Shown in pieces: positions 20,700-29,056 of a stretch of 64,000 nucleotides of DNA (the stretch's first letter is position 1; every line of letters starts with the position of its first letter). The translations under genes and the position numbers were made by a program. Source of the DNA: Flavobacterium lipolyticum (GTDB lineage: Bacteria > Bacteroidota > Bacteroidia > Flavobacteriales > Flavobacteriaceae); assembly GCF_020905335.1 (NCBI RefSeq), contig NZ_JAJJMN010000001.1:2914001-2978000 (forward strand). Direction: 5' to 3'. The notes beneath the pieces are model-generated. The model ran no database searches. It saw nothing but the letters and a program-made list of their open reading frames with translations, and had not been told where the DNA came from.

Positions 20700-22985
20700 A
20701 TGAAAATAAAGAGTTTACTTTTTTTAGGACTATTGCAATGCTTCGGTTTTGTTAATGCACAGATCAAAGCGATAGATGCTGTAGAGTATGTAAATCCATT
20801 AATGGGAACACAGTCCTTGCACAGTCTTTCGAATGGAAATACGTATCCGGCGATTTGCAGACCTTGGGGAATGAATTTCTGGACACCACAAACCGGAAAA
20901 ATGGGTGACGGTTGGGCTTATATTTACACTGCCGAGAAGATCAGAGGATTCAAACAAACCCATCAACCTTCACCCTGGATGAACGATTACGGACAGTTTT
21001 CGATCATGCCGGTAACCGGTAAATTGGCTTTTACCGAAGACGAAAGAGCAAGCTGGTTCAGTCACAAAGCAGAGGTTTCAAAGCCGTATTATTACAGCGT
21101 TTACCTGGCCGATTACGATGTAACCACAGAAATCACCACTACCGAAAGAGCGGCACATTTTCAGATCACCTTTCCGGAAAACGAACAGTCTTCTATCGTA
21201 ATCGATGCTTTTGACAAAGGATCTTACATCAAAATAATTCCGTCCGAAAATAAAATTATCGGTTATACCACCCGCAATAGTGGTGGAGTTCATGAGAATT
21301 TCAAAAACTATTTTGTACTGCAATTCGATAAGCCTTTTGCGACTACTGCTGCCTGGCACGGGAAAGTTTTAGAAAAAGACAAACTCGAATTAAAAGACAA
21401 TCATGTAGGTGCTGTTATTGGATTTAAAACTAAAAAGGGAGAAATCGTAAACGTAAAAGTTTCCTCTTCATTTATTAGTTTCGAACAAGCCGAATTGAAT
21501 TTAAAGAACGAATTAGGTACAGCATCATTTACCGAAACCGTAGCACAATCCAAACAGGAATGGAATAAAGTTTTAGGAAAATTAAATGCCGAAGGCGGAA
21601 GCGAAGAACAATTAAAAACGTTTTACTCCTGCTTGTACCGCACCGTTTGTTTTCCGCAAAAACAGTATGAGATTAATGCAAAAGGAGAAACGGTGCACTA
21701 CAGCCCGTATAATGGTAAAGTATTACCAGGTTATAGTTTTGCAGGAACAGGTTTTTGGGATACTTTCCGGGCCTTGTATCCTTTGTTGAATTTAGTTTAT
21801 CCTTCGATTAATAAAGAAATGCAGGAAGGATTAATCAACGATTATAAAGAAGGAGGCTTTTTGCCGGAATGGTCAAGCCCGGGATTCCGCGACGTGATGG
21901 TAGGAAACAACTCGGCCTCGGTAGTTTCAGATGCTTATATGAAAGGATTACGCGGTTATGACATCAACAAACTGTACGAAGCCCTAGTACACGGAGCCAA
22001 TAACGAAGGTCTCTTAGAAGCAGTAGGACGAAAAGGAGTATCCTATTACAATACTTTAGGATACGTTCCTTATGATGTGAAAATTAACGAAAATGCGGCA
22101 AGAACCTTAGAATATGCCTACGATGATTTTACGATTTGGAAATTAGCGAAAGCATTAAATCGTCCGAAAAAAGAAATCGATTTGTTTGAAAAAAGAATGA
22201 TGAATTATAAGAATCTTTATAATCCTGAAATCGGATGGATGAGCGGTAGAAATAAAGATGGAAGTTTCCCGAAAAATTTTAATCCGCTTAAATGGGGAGA
22301 TGCTTTTACAGAAGGAAATGCTTTGCATTACAGCTGGAGTGTATTTCATGATGTACAAGGCTTGATTGGTTTAATGGGAGGGGAGAAAAAATTCACTGCT
22401 AAATTAGACGCTGTTTTTACAACACCTCCGGTTTTTGATGACAGTTATTACGGAGCGGTTATTCATGAAATTCGCGAAATGCAAATTATGAATATGGGAC
22501 AATATGCCCACGGTAATCAGCCGATTCAGCACATGATTTATTTGTACAACTATGCCGGAGAGCCTTGGAAAACGCAATATTGGTCAAGAGAAGTGATGAA
22601 CCGTTTGTACAAACCCACTCCGGATGGTTATTGCGGAGATGAGGATAACGGACAAACCTCTGCCTGGTATATTTTCTCGGCTATGGGATTCTACCCGGTT
22701 TGCCCGGGAACCGACGAGTATGTACTTGGAGCGCCTTTGTTCAAGAAAATTACGCTGGAACTCGAAAACGGAAAACATTTGGTCATCAATGCTCCAAACA
22801 ATTCAGCTGACAACAAATACGTTCAGGAATTAAAATGGAACAACACCACCCATACCAAAAACTTCATCAACCATTTTGAAGTATTAAAAGGAGGGGAATT
22901 CAATTTCGACATGAGCAGTAAACCCAATTTACAAAGAGGAACTTCTTCAAGTGCCTATCCATATTCTTATTCAACTTCAAAATAA
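20700..22985 (+). CDS. GH92 alpha-mannosidase (second copy)
   Basis: The 761-residue protein is a divergent GH92 paralogue of its upstream neighbour. It has a signal peptide (MKIKSLLFLGLLQCFGFVNAQ), then the GH92 opening VEYVNPLMGT. Its substrate-facing N-terminal loop differs (QSLHSLSNGNTYPAICRPWGMNFW). The barrel contains FWDTFRALYPLLNL and VGNNSASVVSDAYMKG, and the C-terminal signature is GYCGDEDNGQTSAWYIFSAM. The different N-terminal loop suggests a linkage preference unlike that of the first copy. The GH125 start codon at 22990 is only 4 bp after its stop, so the two are certainly co-transcribed. Confidence 0.93.
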   Translation: MKIKSLLFLGLLQCFGFVNAQIKAIDAVEYVNPLMGTQSLHSLSNGNTYPAICRPWGMNFWTPQTGKMGDGWAYIYTAEKIRGFKQTHQPSPWMNDYGQFSIMPVTGKLAFTEDERASWFSHKAEVSKPYYYSVYLADYDVTTEITTTERAAHFQITFPENEQSSIVIDAFDKGSYIKIIPSENKIIGYTTRNSGGVHENFKNYFVLQFDKPFATTAAWHGKVLEKDKLELKDNHVGAVIGFKTKKGEIVNVKVSSSFISFEQAELNLKNELGTASFTETVAQSKQEWNKVLGKLNAEGGSEEQLKTFYSCLYRTVCFPQKQYEINAKGETVHYSPYNGKVLPGYSFAGTGFWDTFRALYPLLNLVYPSINKEMQEGLINDYKEGGFLPEWSSPGFRDVMVGNNSASVVSDAYMKGLRGYDINKLYEALVHGANNEGLLEAVGRKGVSYYNTLGYVPYDVKINENAARTLEYAYDDFTIWKLAKALNRPKKEIDLFEKRMMNYKNLYNPEIGWMSGRNKDGSFPKNFNPLKWGDAFTEGNALHYSWSVFHDVQGLIGLMGGEKKFTAKLDAVFTTPPVFDDSYYGAVIHEIREMQIMNMGQYAHGNQPIQHMIYLYNYAGEPWKTQYWSREVMNRLYKPTPDGYCGDEDNGQTSAWYIFSAMGFYPVCPGTDEYVLGAPLFKKITLELENGKHLVINAPNNSADNKYVQELKWNNTTHTKNFINHFEVLKGGEFNFDMSSKPNLQRGTSSSAYPYSYSTSK

Positions 22986-22989
22986 TACT

Positions 22990-24450
22990 ATGCAGTCACG
23001 TAGAAAATTTATAAAAAATACAGGGATTTTTTCAGCAGGATTATTGGCGCTTCAAACGGATGTTTTCGGAATGCAATCGGATGTATTCAATTTTGCACTA
23101 AAAGATTTTATTACCAAAAGACCTCCGTTGGCAGAACGAAAATTTACCAGTAGAGCAATTGAAGCTGCCATTGTAAGAATCAAAAAACAAATTGCGAATC
23201 CGGAACTTGCCTGGTTGTTTGAAAACTGTTTTCCGAACACCTTAGATACCACTGTCGATTTTGAAATTATCGACGGAAAACCGGATACTTATGTCATTAC
23301 AGGAGATATCGATGCCATGTGGCTGCGTGACAGTACAGCGCAGATCTGGCCTTATATTCCATTTGTAAAAGAAGATAAAAAACTAGCAGAACTGGTAAAA
23401 GGAGTAATCAATCGTCAGACCAAATGCATTTTGCTAGATCCGTATGCAAACGCTTTCTACAAAGATTTTGCGCAAGTGAGTGAGTGGAAAAACGACATGA
23501 CCAAGATGCAGCCCGGTATTCACGAACGCAAATGGGAGATCGACAGTTTGTGTTACCCCATACGACTGGCACACGGTTATTGGAAGGAAACAGGAGATAT
23601 CAGTTTGTTCGACAGCAAGTGGAAAGAAGCGATGCTTTTGGTATTGCAGACTTTCAAAGAGCAGCAGAGAATGCACGATAAAGGACCTTACAATTTCCAA
23701 CGGGTTACAGCCTGGGCGACAGACGGAGTACCTTTAAGCGGTTACGGATATCCGGTAAAACCATGCGGATTAATTGTTTCGACTTTCAGACCTAGTGACG
23801 ACAGTACGCTGTTTGGTTATTTAATTCCGAGTAATATGTTCGCGATCGAAGTATTGGGGTATCTGATCGAAATTTTCTCTTTACCGGCTTTAAAAGACGA
23901 TGATTTGGTGGCAAAAGCCAAAGAATTGCGTGGACAGGTTCAAAAAGGACTGGAAGAAAACGGAATCATCGAACATCCTAAGTTCGGAAAAATCATAGCT
24001 TTTGAAGTTAACGGTTATGGCAGTTTCCACATGATGGACGATGCGAATGTTCCTTCTTTATTGTCTTTGCCGTATTTAGGCGCGATAGCACCCGACAGTC
24101 CATTGTATCTGAATACCCGAAAAGTGGTACTCTCAGAAAACAATCCTTTTTTCTACAAAGGAAAAGCAGGAGAGGGGATTGGCGGTCCGCATACCGGGAC
24201 AGATACCATTTGGCCAATGAGTATCGTTTTGAGAGCCATTACCAGCGTAGACGAGCAGGAAATTAAACAATGCATCAGCAACCTGATCAAAACAAATGCC
24301 GATACCGGTTTCATGCACGAGTCATTCCATAAAGACGATGTAGCCAAATTTACCCGAAAATGGTTTGCATGGGCCAATACCCTATTTGGAGAAATGATTG
24401 TACATACCAGCATTCATTATCCTCAAATTTTAAAAGATAAAAACATTTAA
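22990..24450 (+). CDS. GH125 exo-alpha-1,6-mannosidase
   Basis: The 486-residue protein matches the metal-independent GH125 family, which removes alpha-1,6-linked mannose. The diagnostic block GDIDAMWLRDSTAQIWPYIP lies near residue 105. KPCGLIVSTFRPSDDST, FGYLIPSNMFAIEVLGYL and GGPHTGTDTIWPMSIVLRA follow further down. The N-terminus MQSRRKFIKNTGIFSAGLLAL looks like a twin-arginine or lipid-free export signal. The start at 22990 is preferred over an upstream in-frame ATG at 22951, because the latter lies inside the GH92 gene and gives a nonsense N-terminus. It complements the two GH92 enzymes, as in N-glycan loci of gut Bacteroides. Confidence 0.92.
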   Translation: MQSRRKFIKNTGIFSAGLLALQTDVFGMQSDVFNFALKDFITKRPPLAERKFTSRAIEAAIVRIKKQIANPELAWLFENCFPNTLDTTVDFEIIDGKPDTYVITGDIDAMWLRDSTAQIWPYIPFVKEDKKLAELVKGVINRQTKCILLDPYANAFYKDFAQVSEWKNDMTKMQPGIHERKWEIDSLCYPIRLAHGYWKETGDISLFDSKWKEAMLLVLQTFKEQQRMHDKGPYNFQRVTAWATDGVPLSGYGYPVKPCGLIVSTFRPSDDSTLFGYLIPSNMFAIEVLGYLIEIFSLPALKDDDLVAKAKELRGQVQKGLEENGIIEHPKFGKIIAFEVNGYGSFHMMDDANVPSLLSLPYLGAIAPDSPLYLNTRKVVLSENNPFFYKGKAGEGIGGPHTGTDTIWPMSIVLRAITSVDEQEIKQCISNLIKTNADTGFMHESFHKDDVAKFTRKWFAWANTLFGEMIVHTSIHYPQILKDKNI

Positions 24451-24623
24451 ACTAAAATATTTACCATTAAGGAATTAGTAAAACTAGAGATAAAAATATT
24501 CACCATTAAGAAATTAAGAAAAATGAAGCCGTTAGACTTAATAAACTTAATTTCTTAATGTTGAAAAAAATAAAACTAAATTTTTCTAATCCGCATATTG
24601 GTTCAAATCCAAAATACAAAAGA

Positions 24624-25526
24624 ATGAATAAAGAATATGCCGTTGGATTAGACATTGGAGGTACACATATCACCGCAGCGATTATTGATATAGTAGACAT
24701 GAAGGTGATCGATTTTTCACTGCACAAAGAATCTTTCGATTCGAATTTGCCTGTAGCAGAAGTAATGACCATCTGGGAAAAAGCAATTCGCACCGCGATC
24801 GAAAACTCAAAAGTTGAAAATACCACAGGATTGGCTGTTTGCATGCCAGGTCCGTTTGACTATACGAATGGTGTTTGCTGGATAAAAGGGCAATCAAAAT
24901 ACGAGCATTTTTATGGACTTAATGTTCGCGATCTGTTTCAGAATCAATTGAAGCTGTCGGGTGATTTTCCTATATTGTTTGAAAATGATGCCGTTTGTTT
25001 TGGTAAAGGAGAAGTATTTAAAGATGCTGAAAATCTTTCTAAAAAAGTAATGGCTATCACATTAGGGACAGGGCTTGGAGCTTGTTTTATAGACAAAGGC
25101 GAATCGATTAGTACGGGCGATTTAGTACCAAAAGACGGAGAAATATACGATCTGCCTTATCAAGACGGAATTGCCGAAGATTATGTTTCCGCACGTGGAC
25201 TTATAGCCGGTTATTTTGCTTTAAGCGGAAAAAAAATAAACAACGGATTGGAGCTTTTTAATTTGGCCAAAGCCGAAGATAAAGTCGCGATAGAAGTGTT
25301 TGAAAAAATGGGAGAAGATTTAGCCGCGATTGTTATTCCATGGTTGGAAAAATTCGATGCGGATAGTTTCATCATTGGTGGAAAAATTGCCAACGCAAGT
25401 GAATTTTTTCTACCAATTTTCAACAAAAAGATAAAAGAAGCTGGAAGCACTATCAATGTTGCTGTTTCTACAGACAACGAAAAAGCAGCTTTATTAGGCG
25501 CAACAAGTTTGCTTTATACAGCATAG
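24624..25526 (+). CDS. ROK-family sugar kinase lacking the zinc motif
   Basis: The 300-residue protein opens with the ROK ATP-binding motif YAVGLDIGGTHITAAIID. It has CMPGPFDYTNGV near residue 77, ENDAVCFGKGE near residue 120 and ITLGTGLGACF near residue 147. Most ROK kinases then carry a HxCGCGxxGCxE zinc cluster; here that region reads YDLPYQDGIAEDYVSARGL without those cysteines. It would phosphorylate a released monosaccharide, plausibly mannose for the ManA step, but glucose or GlcNAc are also possible. The start at 24624 (MNKEYAVGLD) is chosen over an in-frame ATG at 24558, which adds a basic tail without homology. Confidence 0.85.
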   Translation: MNKEYAVGLDIGGTHITAAIIDIVDMKVIDFSLHKESFDSNLPVAEVMTIWEKAIRTAIENSKVENTTGLAVCMPGPFDYTNGVCWIKGQSKYEHFYGLNVRDLFQNQLKLSGDFPILFENDAVCFGKGEVFKDAENLSKKVMAITLGTGLGACFIDKGESISTGDLVPKDGEIYDLPYQDGIAEDYVSARGLIAGYFALSGKKINNGLELFNLAKAEDKVAIEVFEKMGEDLAAIVIPWLEKFDADSFIIGGKIANASEFFLPIFNKKIKEAGSTINVAVSTDNEKAALLGATSLLYTA

Positions 25527-25643
25527 TTTTGATTATATTAGATGCCACCGATTAAAAAGCTTTACAACACAGATTAGAGCATCCTTTGAATCCTCTAATC
25601 TGTGGCAAAAAAAAAATGATCAGCGGCCCGTAAAATAGTAGAT

Positions 25644-26648
25644 ATGACAAATTCAAATCGCAGGAATTTTATTAAAACGGCAGCTATTGCTTCAGTAGCG
25701 GTAGCCTTGCAATCTTTTCAATCCAATTCGGAAGAAGAAGAGAAAAACATAGTTTCTAAAAAAGGAAAAAAGCCCATTGTGCTTTCTACCTGGAGATTTG
25801 GAATTCAGGCCAATGAAGCTGCCTGGGAAGTTTTAAAAAACAAAGGAACTGCTTTAGACGCTGTCGAAGCCGGAGTTAAAATTCCGGAAGCCGATCCTAA
25901 AGAAAGAAGTGTAGGCTACGGCGGACGCCCGGACCGAGATGGCCGTGTAACATTAGATGCCTGTATTATGGATGAAAACGCTAATATAGGATCAGTTGCT
26001 GCTTTAGAATACATCAAACATCCCATATCGGTTGCGAGAGCAGTCATGGAAAAAACACCTCATGTGATGCTGGTAGGCGATGGAGCCCTGCAATTTGCGG
26101 TAGCACAGGGTTTCAAAAAAGAAAATCTGCTGACAGAGGAATCTGAAAAAGAATGGAAAGAATGGCTCAAAGACAGCAAATACAAACCCATTGCCAATAT
26201 TGAGAATCATGACACCATTGGAATGATTGCTTTGGATGCCAATGGTAATCTTTCCGGAGCCTGTACGACAAGCGGAATGGCATTTAAAATGCACGGACGT
26301 GTTGGCGATTCCCCAATTATCGGAGCCGGTTTATATGTCGACAATGAAATAGGAGCCGCAACCGCTACCGGACATGGAGAAGAAGTCATCCGGATTTCGG
26401 GCTGTCATCTTGTGGTGGAATTAATGCGACAAGGTAAATCACCTCAAAAAGCCTGCGAAGAAGCCGTTGCACGAATTGTGAAATTAACCAAAAACAGAAA
26501 CAAAGATTTAAAAGACATTCAGGTAGGTTTTATTGCCCTGAACAAAGCCGGAGAATATGGTTCGTATTGCATTCAGGGAGGTTTTAACTACGCCGTTTAC
26601 GACGACACCGGAAACCGTTTAATCGATGCCGATTTTTTTCTGAAGTAG
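25644..26648 (+). CDS. Glycosylasparaginase (N4-GlcNAc-asparaginase)
   Basis: Glycosylasparaginase cuts the GlcNAc-Asn bond that joins N-glycans to protein. The 334-residue precursor has an RRNFIKTAAIASVAVAL export signal resembling a twin-arginine motif. The Ntn-hydrolase self-cleavage site is visible as NHDTIGMIALD, the conserved D-T pair in which Thr becomes the nucleophile, near residue 193. ACTTSGMAFKMHGRVGDSPIIGAG and TATGHGEEVIR follow and carry substrate-binding residues. The length is normal. Its place at the end of a mannosidase cluster strongly supports N-glycan degradation as the locus function. It follows the kinase by about 115 bp. Confidence 0.92.
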   Translation: MTNSNRRNFIKTAAIASVAVALQSFQSNSEEEEKNIVSKKGKKPIVLSTWRFGIQANEAAWEVLKNKGTALDAVEAGVKIPEADPKERSVGYGGRPDRDGRVTLDACIMDENANIGSVAALEYIKHPISVARAVMEKTPHVMLVGDGALQFAVAQGFKKENLLTEESEKEWKEWLKDSKYKPIANIENHDTIGMIALDANGNLSGACTTSGMAFKMHGRVGDSPIIGAGLYVDNEIGAATATGHGEEVIRISGCHLVVELMRQGKSPQKACEEAVARIVKLTKNRNKDLKDIQVGFIALNKAGEYGSYCIQGGFNYAVYDDTGNRLIDADFFLK

Positions 26649-26850
26649 GATAAAATGAACTCTTTATTGTAGTTAATTTTGAGGGATCGCAGTATAATAA
26701 AATAGTATTCTCTTTATCTTAAAGTACTTTAGGAATGAAAGTGACAGCCTTTTGCAATCTTTAAAGGTTTTGCATTTTCCTAATAATTACTTAATTGTAA
26801 AAATAATAATTTACAGCTTACCCCATAAGAGATAAGTGTTTGGGATCTGT

Positions 26851-27096
26851 TGCTCTGAAAGAGCCTTAGCAATAGTGCGGTGCAAAGCACCATCAATAAT
26901 GATGATGATTGTTTAAGCCCTGTAAGGGCGAAAGCATAACCCAAAAAGCACATATCTTATTTTATAACATAACTTTTAATTAAGATCTTATACTTTGTTT
27001 ATAGCTGCTTATGCCCTTTCAGGGCAATATAATTCATTATCTTAATTTATAGTGCGTTGCACTATTTTTATGCTTTTGGGCTTTCAGCCCTTTTTA
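26851..27096. repeat. Interspersed hairpin-rich repeat, copy 2
   Basis: It matches the element at 5245-5460 from end to end. It begins GCTCTGAAAGAGCCTTAGCAA and contains GCCCTGTAAGGGC, GCCCTTTCAGGGC and GTGCGTTGCAC. It ends GCTTTTGGGCTTTCAGCCC. The rest of the 26649-27414 gap holds no gene, only a terminator near 27270. Confidence 0.78.
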
Positions 27097-27268
27097 AACA
27101 TTCAAATCTTTATGCCAGAAGGTAGCGCTAATTATAAAATCAGTTGTAATAAAATGGTCTCTTAAATGTAGAGCTGAAATCGTTAATAAAAGGAATAATT
27201 TCTATCAGCCCCACAACATTTTGTATTGATCTATTTTTATTAGAAAATGTGCAAAAATCTATATATAA

Positions 27269-27297
27269 AAAAGCTTCGGAGAATTCCGAAGCTTTTG
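27269..27297. terminator. Terminator hairpin before the DUF4494 gene end
   Basis: AAAAGCTTCGGA pairs with TCCGAAGCTTTT around a short loop, with T/A runs on both sides. It can serve the minus-strand gene ending at 27415. Confidence 0.7.
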
Positions 27298-27414
27298 CTT
27301 TTTATAATTTAAAAAAGAAATCCGTATAAATCCGTGTCTTCGCTTTAGCGAAGCTGTCAGATTCGTGTACACTATTCACAGCTTCTTTGAAAGAGCCTGC
27401 ATTAATTTTAAAAC

Positions 27415-27963
27415 CTATTCCTCTAATGCAGTTTCAAACTCCATATGGTCAACAACCTCCGCAGCTGCTTGTGCAGGTTTAGATGCTTTTAGTCTATTAA
27501 ATCTTTCCAATTGCTCCGTTTCTCCTTCTTCTCCACTGAAATAAGGAAAAACATCCATAATAGGGGACTCAGAAACGGCCGGGATAGAATATTCTCCCAT
27601 GGTGCTTTGCATTACATGCAGCGTGTTGTCGTAAGCCTCTCTCACATCATTGGCCTGAACCAGCATGTACATATTTGACTTTCTTTCTTTACCGCTTTCT
27701 TCATCATAAGCCAATAAAGAGACTTTGGATTTAAACCAACGGTCTGTATTTTCAAAAGGGTGAATTTCGGCGTAATTAGCCACTTTTATATTGGTGATTT
27801 TGAATTCCTCACTGATATAAGCCGACATCTCTTCATTAATTCTTCTTTCAGCTTCTGTATAAGACAAAGCATCTACCAAGTAAGGCTCTGTTAAAACTTT
27901 TTGCCCTCCGGTTTCGTCCGTTTTTCTATATTTTACCTTGCATTCGTACCAAGTTGCGCTCAT
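27415..27963 (-). CDS. DUF4494 family protein
   Basis: The 182-residue soluble protein begins MSATWYECKVKYRKTDETGG and continues with VLTEPYLVDALSYTEAERRI. This is the recognisable opening of DUF4494, a Bacteroidota family of unknown function. The C-terminal 40 residues are acidic and probably flexible (SGEEGETEQLERF...). No catalytic motif, signal peptide or membrane segment is present. It lies before the S24-type repressor on the same strand, but a strong hairpin at 28008-28056 separates them, so co-transcription is unlikely. Confidence 0.78.
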   Translation of the reverse strand: MSATWYECKVKYRKTDETGGQKVLTEPYLVDALSYTEAERRINEEMSAYISEEFKITNIKVANYAEIHPFENTDRWFKSKVSLLAYDEESGKERKSNMYMLVQANDVREAYDNTLHVMQSTMGEYSIPAVSESPIMDVFPYFSGEEGETEQLERFNRLKASKPAQAAAEVVDHMEFETALEE

Positions 27964-28007
27964 CTTTATTATTTTTTAAGGATGCCAAAGATAGATTTTA
28001 CCGAAAA

Positions 28008-28056
28008 AAAATCCCCTAAAATTGTGAAATAGATATTCACAATTTTAGGGGATTTT
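28008..28056 (-). terminator. Long perfect hairpin terminator after the S24-type repressor
   Basis: AAAATCCCCTAAAATTGTGAA pairs over 21 bp with its inverse copy, with only a 6-base loop. T runs flank it. It lies about 30 bp past the stop of the 28087-28803 gene. Confidence 0.85.
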
Positions 28057-28086
28057 AGTTAAGTTTTTGATTGTTAGTGTTTAATG

Positions 28087-28803
28087 TTAAAAGTTTGAAT
28101 TGATCCGAATTGTCGCTTTTATTAAAGCTAATCCTTCAATATTTTTAAGGAGAACATCCTTCGATTCGTATCGACTGTTTTCACTGACCAGTTTAATCCA
28201 TTCCTCTCCTTTGTCTGATTTTTGTACCCATCGGATCAGGAGAAATTCTTCCGGTTCATCGGTTACTACAGAAACCAAATACATTTCTCCCCAAATAATA
28301 TGTTCGATTCTGCTGCTCATTTTCTTATAAATGATCAGATCACCGCTCTTTAAAAAAGGATACATGCGATCTCCACTTACATAAATAGCGCCATCGCATT
28401 TGGGTAAGTTTGGAACAGAGACATAGTCAATTGGTTTTTCCTCAGATTCTTTAAACAGGGAAACCATTCCGTCAGCAGTTTCAACATCATAGACCGGTAC
28501 AAACTGCTTCTTAAGTGTTTTTGTAGTGGTGACTTCGTAAACAGTAGAAGGTTCTTCAATTTCACTCATTTTAATTCCCCATTCATACTCAAAAAAGGCA
28601 GCATTTTCAAGCATATGCCCTTTTCCTGTCAGGAGCCACTCCGGATTAATTTCAGGATAAATGCGAAGTATCTGCTCTATTTTTGAGGCACCAACATCTT
28701 TAACCTTATCCAAAAAGCCGTTAGAAAGCCCCGTTTCGATATAAAATTTTCTTCTATTAATTCCTTTATATTCAATAATTTGTAAGATTCTATTTACGAT
28801 CAT
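28087..28803 (-). CDS. S24/LexA-like helix-turn-helix repressor without the catalytic serine
   Basis: The 238-residue protein joins an N-terminal DNA-binding domain to a C-terminal S24 peptidase-like domain. The first covers residues 1-65 and includes RRKFYIETGLSNGFLDKVK and INPEWLLTGKGHML. The second begins near residue 100. This is the phage CI/LexA-type layout common in Bacteroidota. Where cleavable members have GDSMYP, this one reads GDRMYP (R146), so serine-lysine self-cleavage should not work. It may dimerise through the domain and respond to some other signal. It is divergent from the 568-residue unknown gene at 29057, and the gap carries a good promoter facing that gene. Confidence 0.85.
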   Translation of the reverse strand: MIVNRILQIIEYKGINRRKFYIETGLSNGFLDKVKDVGASKIEQILRIYPEINPEWLLTGKGHMLENAAFFEYEWGIKMSEIEEPSTVYEVTTTKTLKKQFVPVYDVETADGMVSLFKESEEKPIDYVSVPNLPKCDGAIYVSGDRMYPFLKSGDLIIYKKMSSRIEHIIWGEMYLVSVVTDEPEEFLLIRWVQKSDKGEEWIKLVSENSRYESKDVLLKNIEGLALIKATIRINSNF

Positions 28804-28835
28804 TGCAATTATTTTTAGATTATAACATATTTTTA

Positions 28836-28867
28836 TTGCTATTTATAGGATAAAATCTATATATTTG
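28836..28867 (+). promoter_or_regulatory. Bacteroidota promoter toward the 568-aa gene
   Basis: TTG (28836-28838), a 21-base spacer and TATATTTG (28860-28867) match the TTG/TAnnTTTG consensus. It lies 57 bp from the repressor start on the other strand, so the S24-type protein could control it. Confidence 0.6.
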
Positions 28868-29056
28868 TAAGTAAAAAAGCACAAAATGATGTTTTAAACA
28901 AACGTACAAAAAAAAACATAAAATACACTACTAAAGGGTAAGGTAGTCAAAATTTCAGAAGAAAAATAAAGCTATTATTCTCAGGCGTTCTTTAAGTTGT
29001 AAAATGAAAGTAAAGGAAAGATAGGTCGATGAGGTTTAACATAAAAAGAATAAAAG

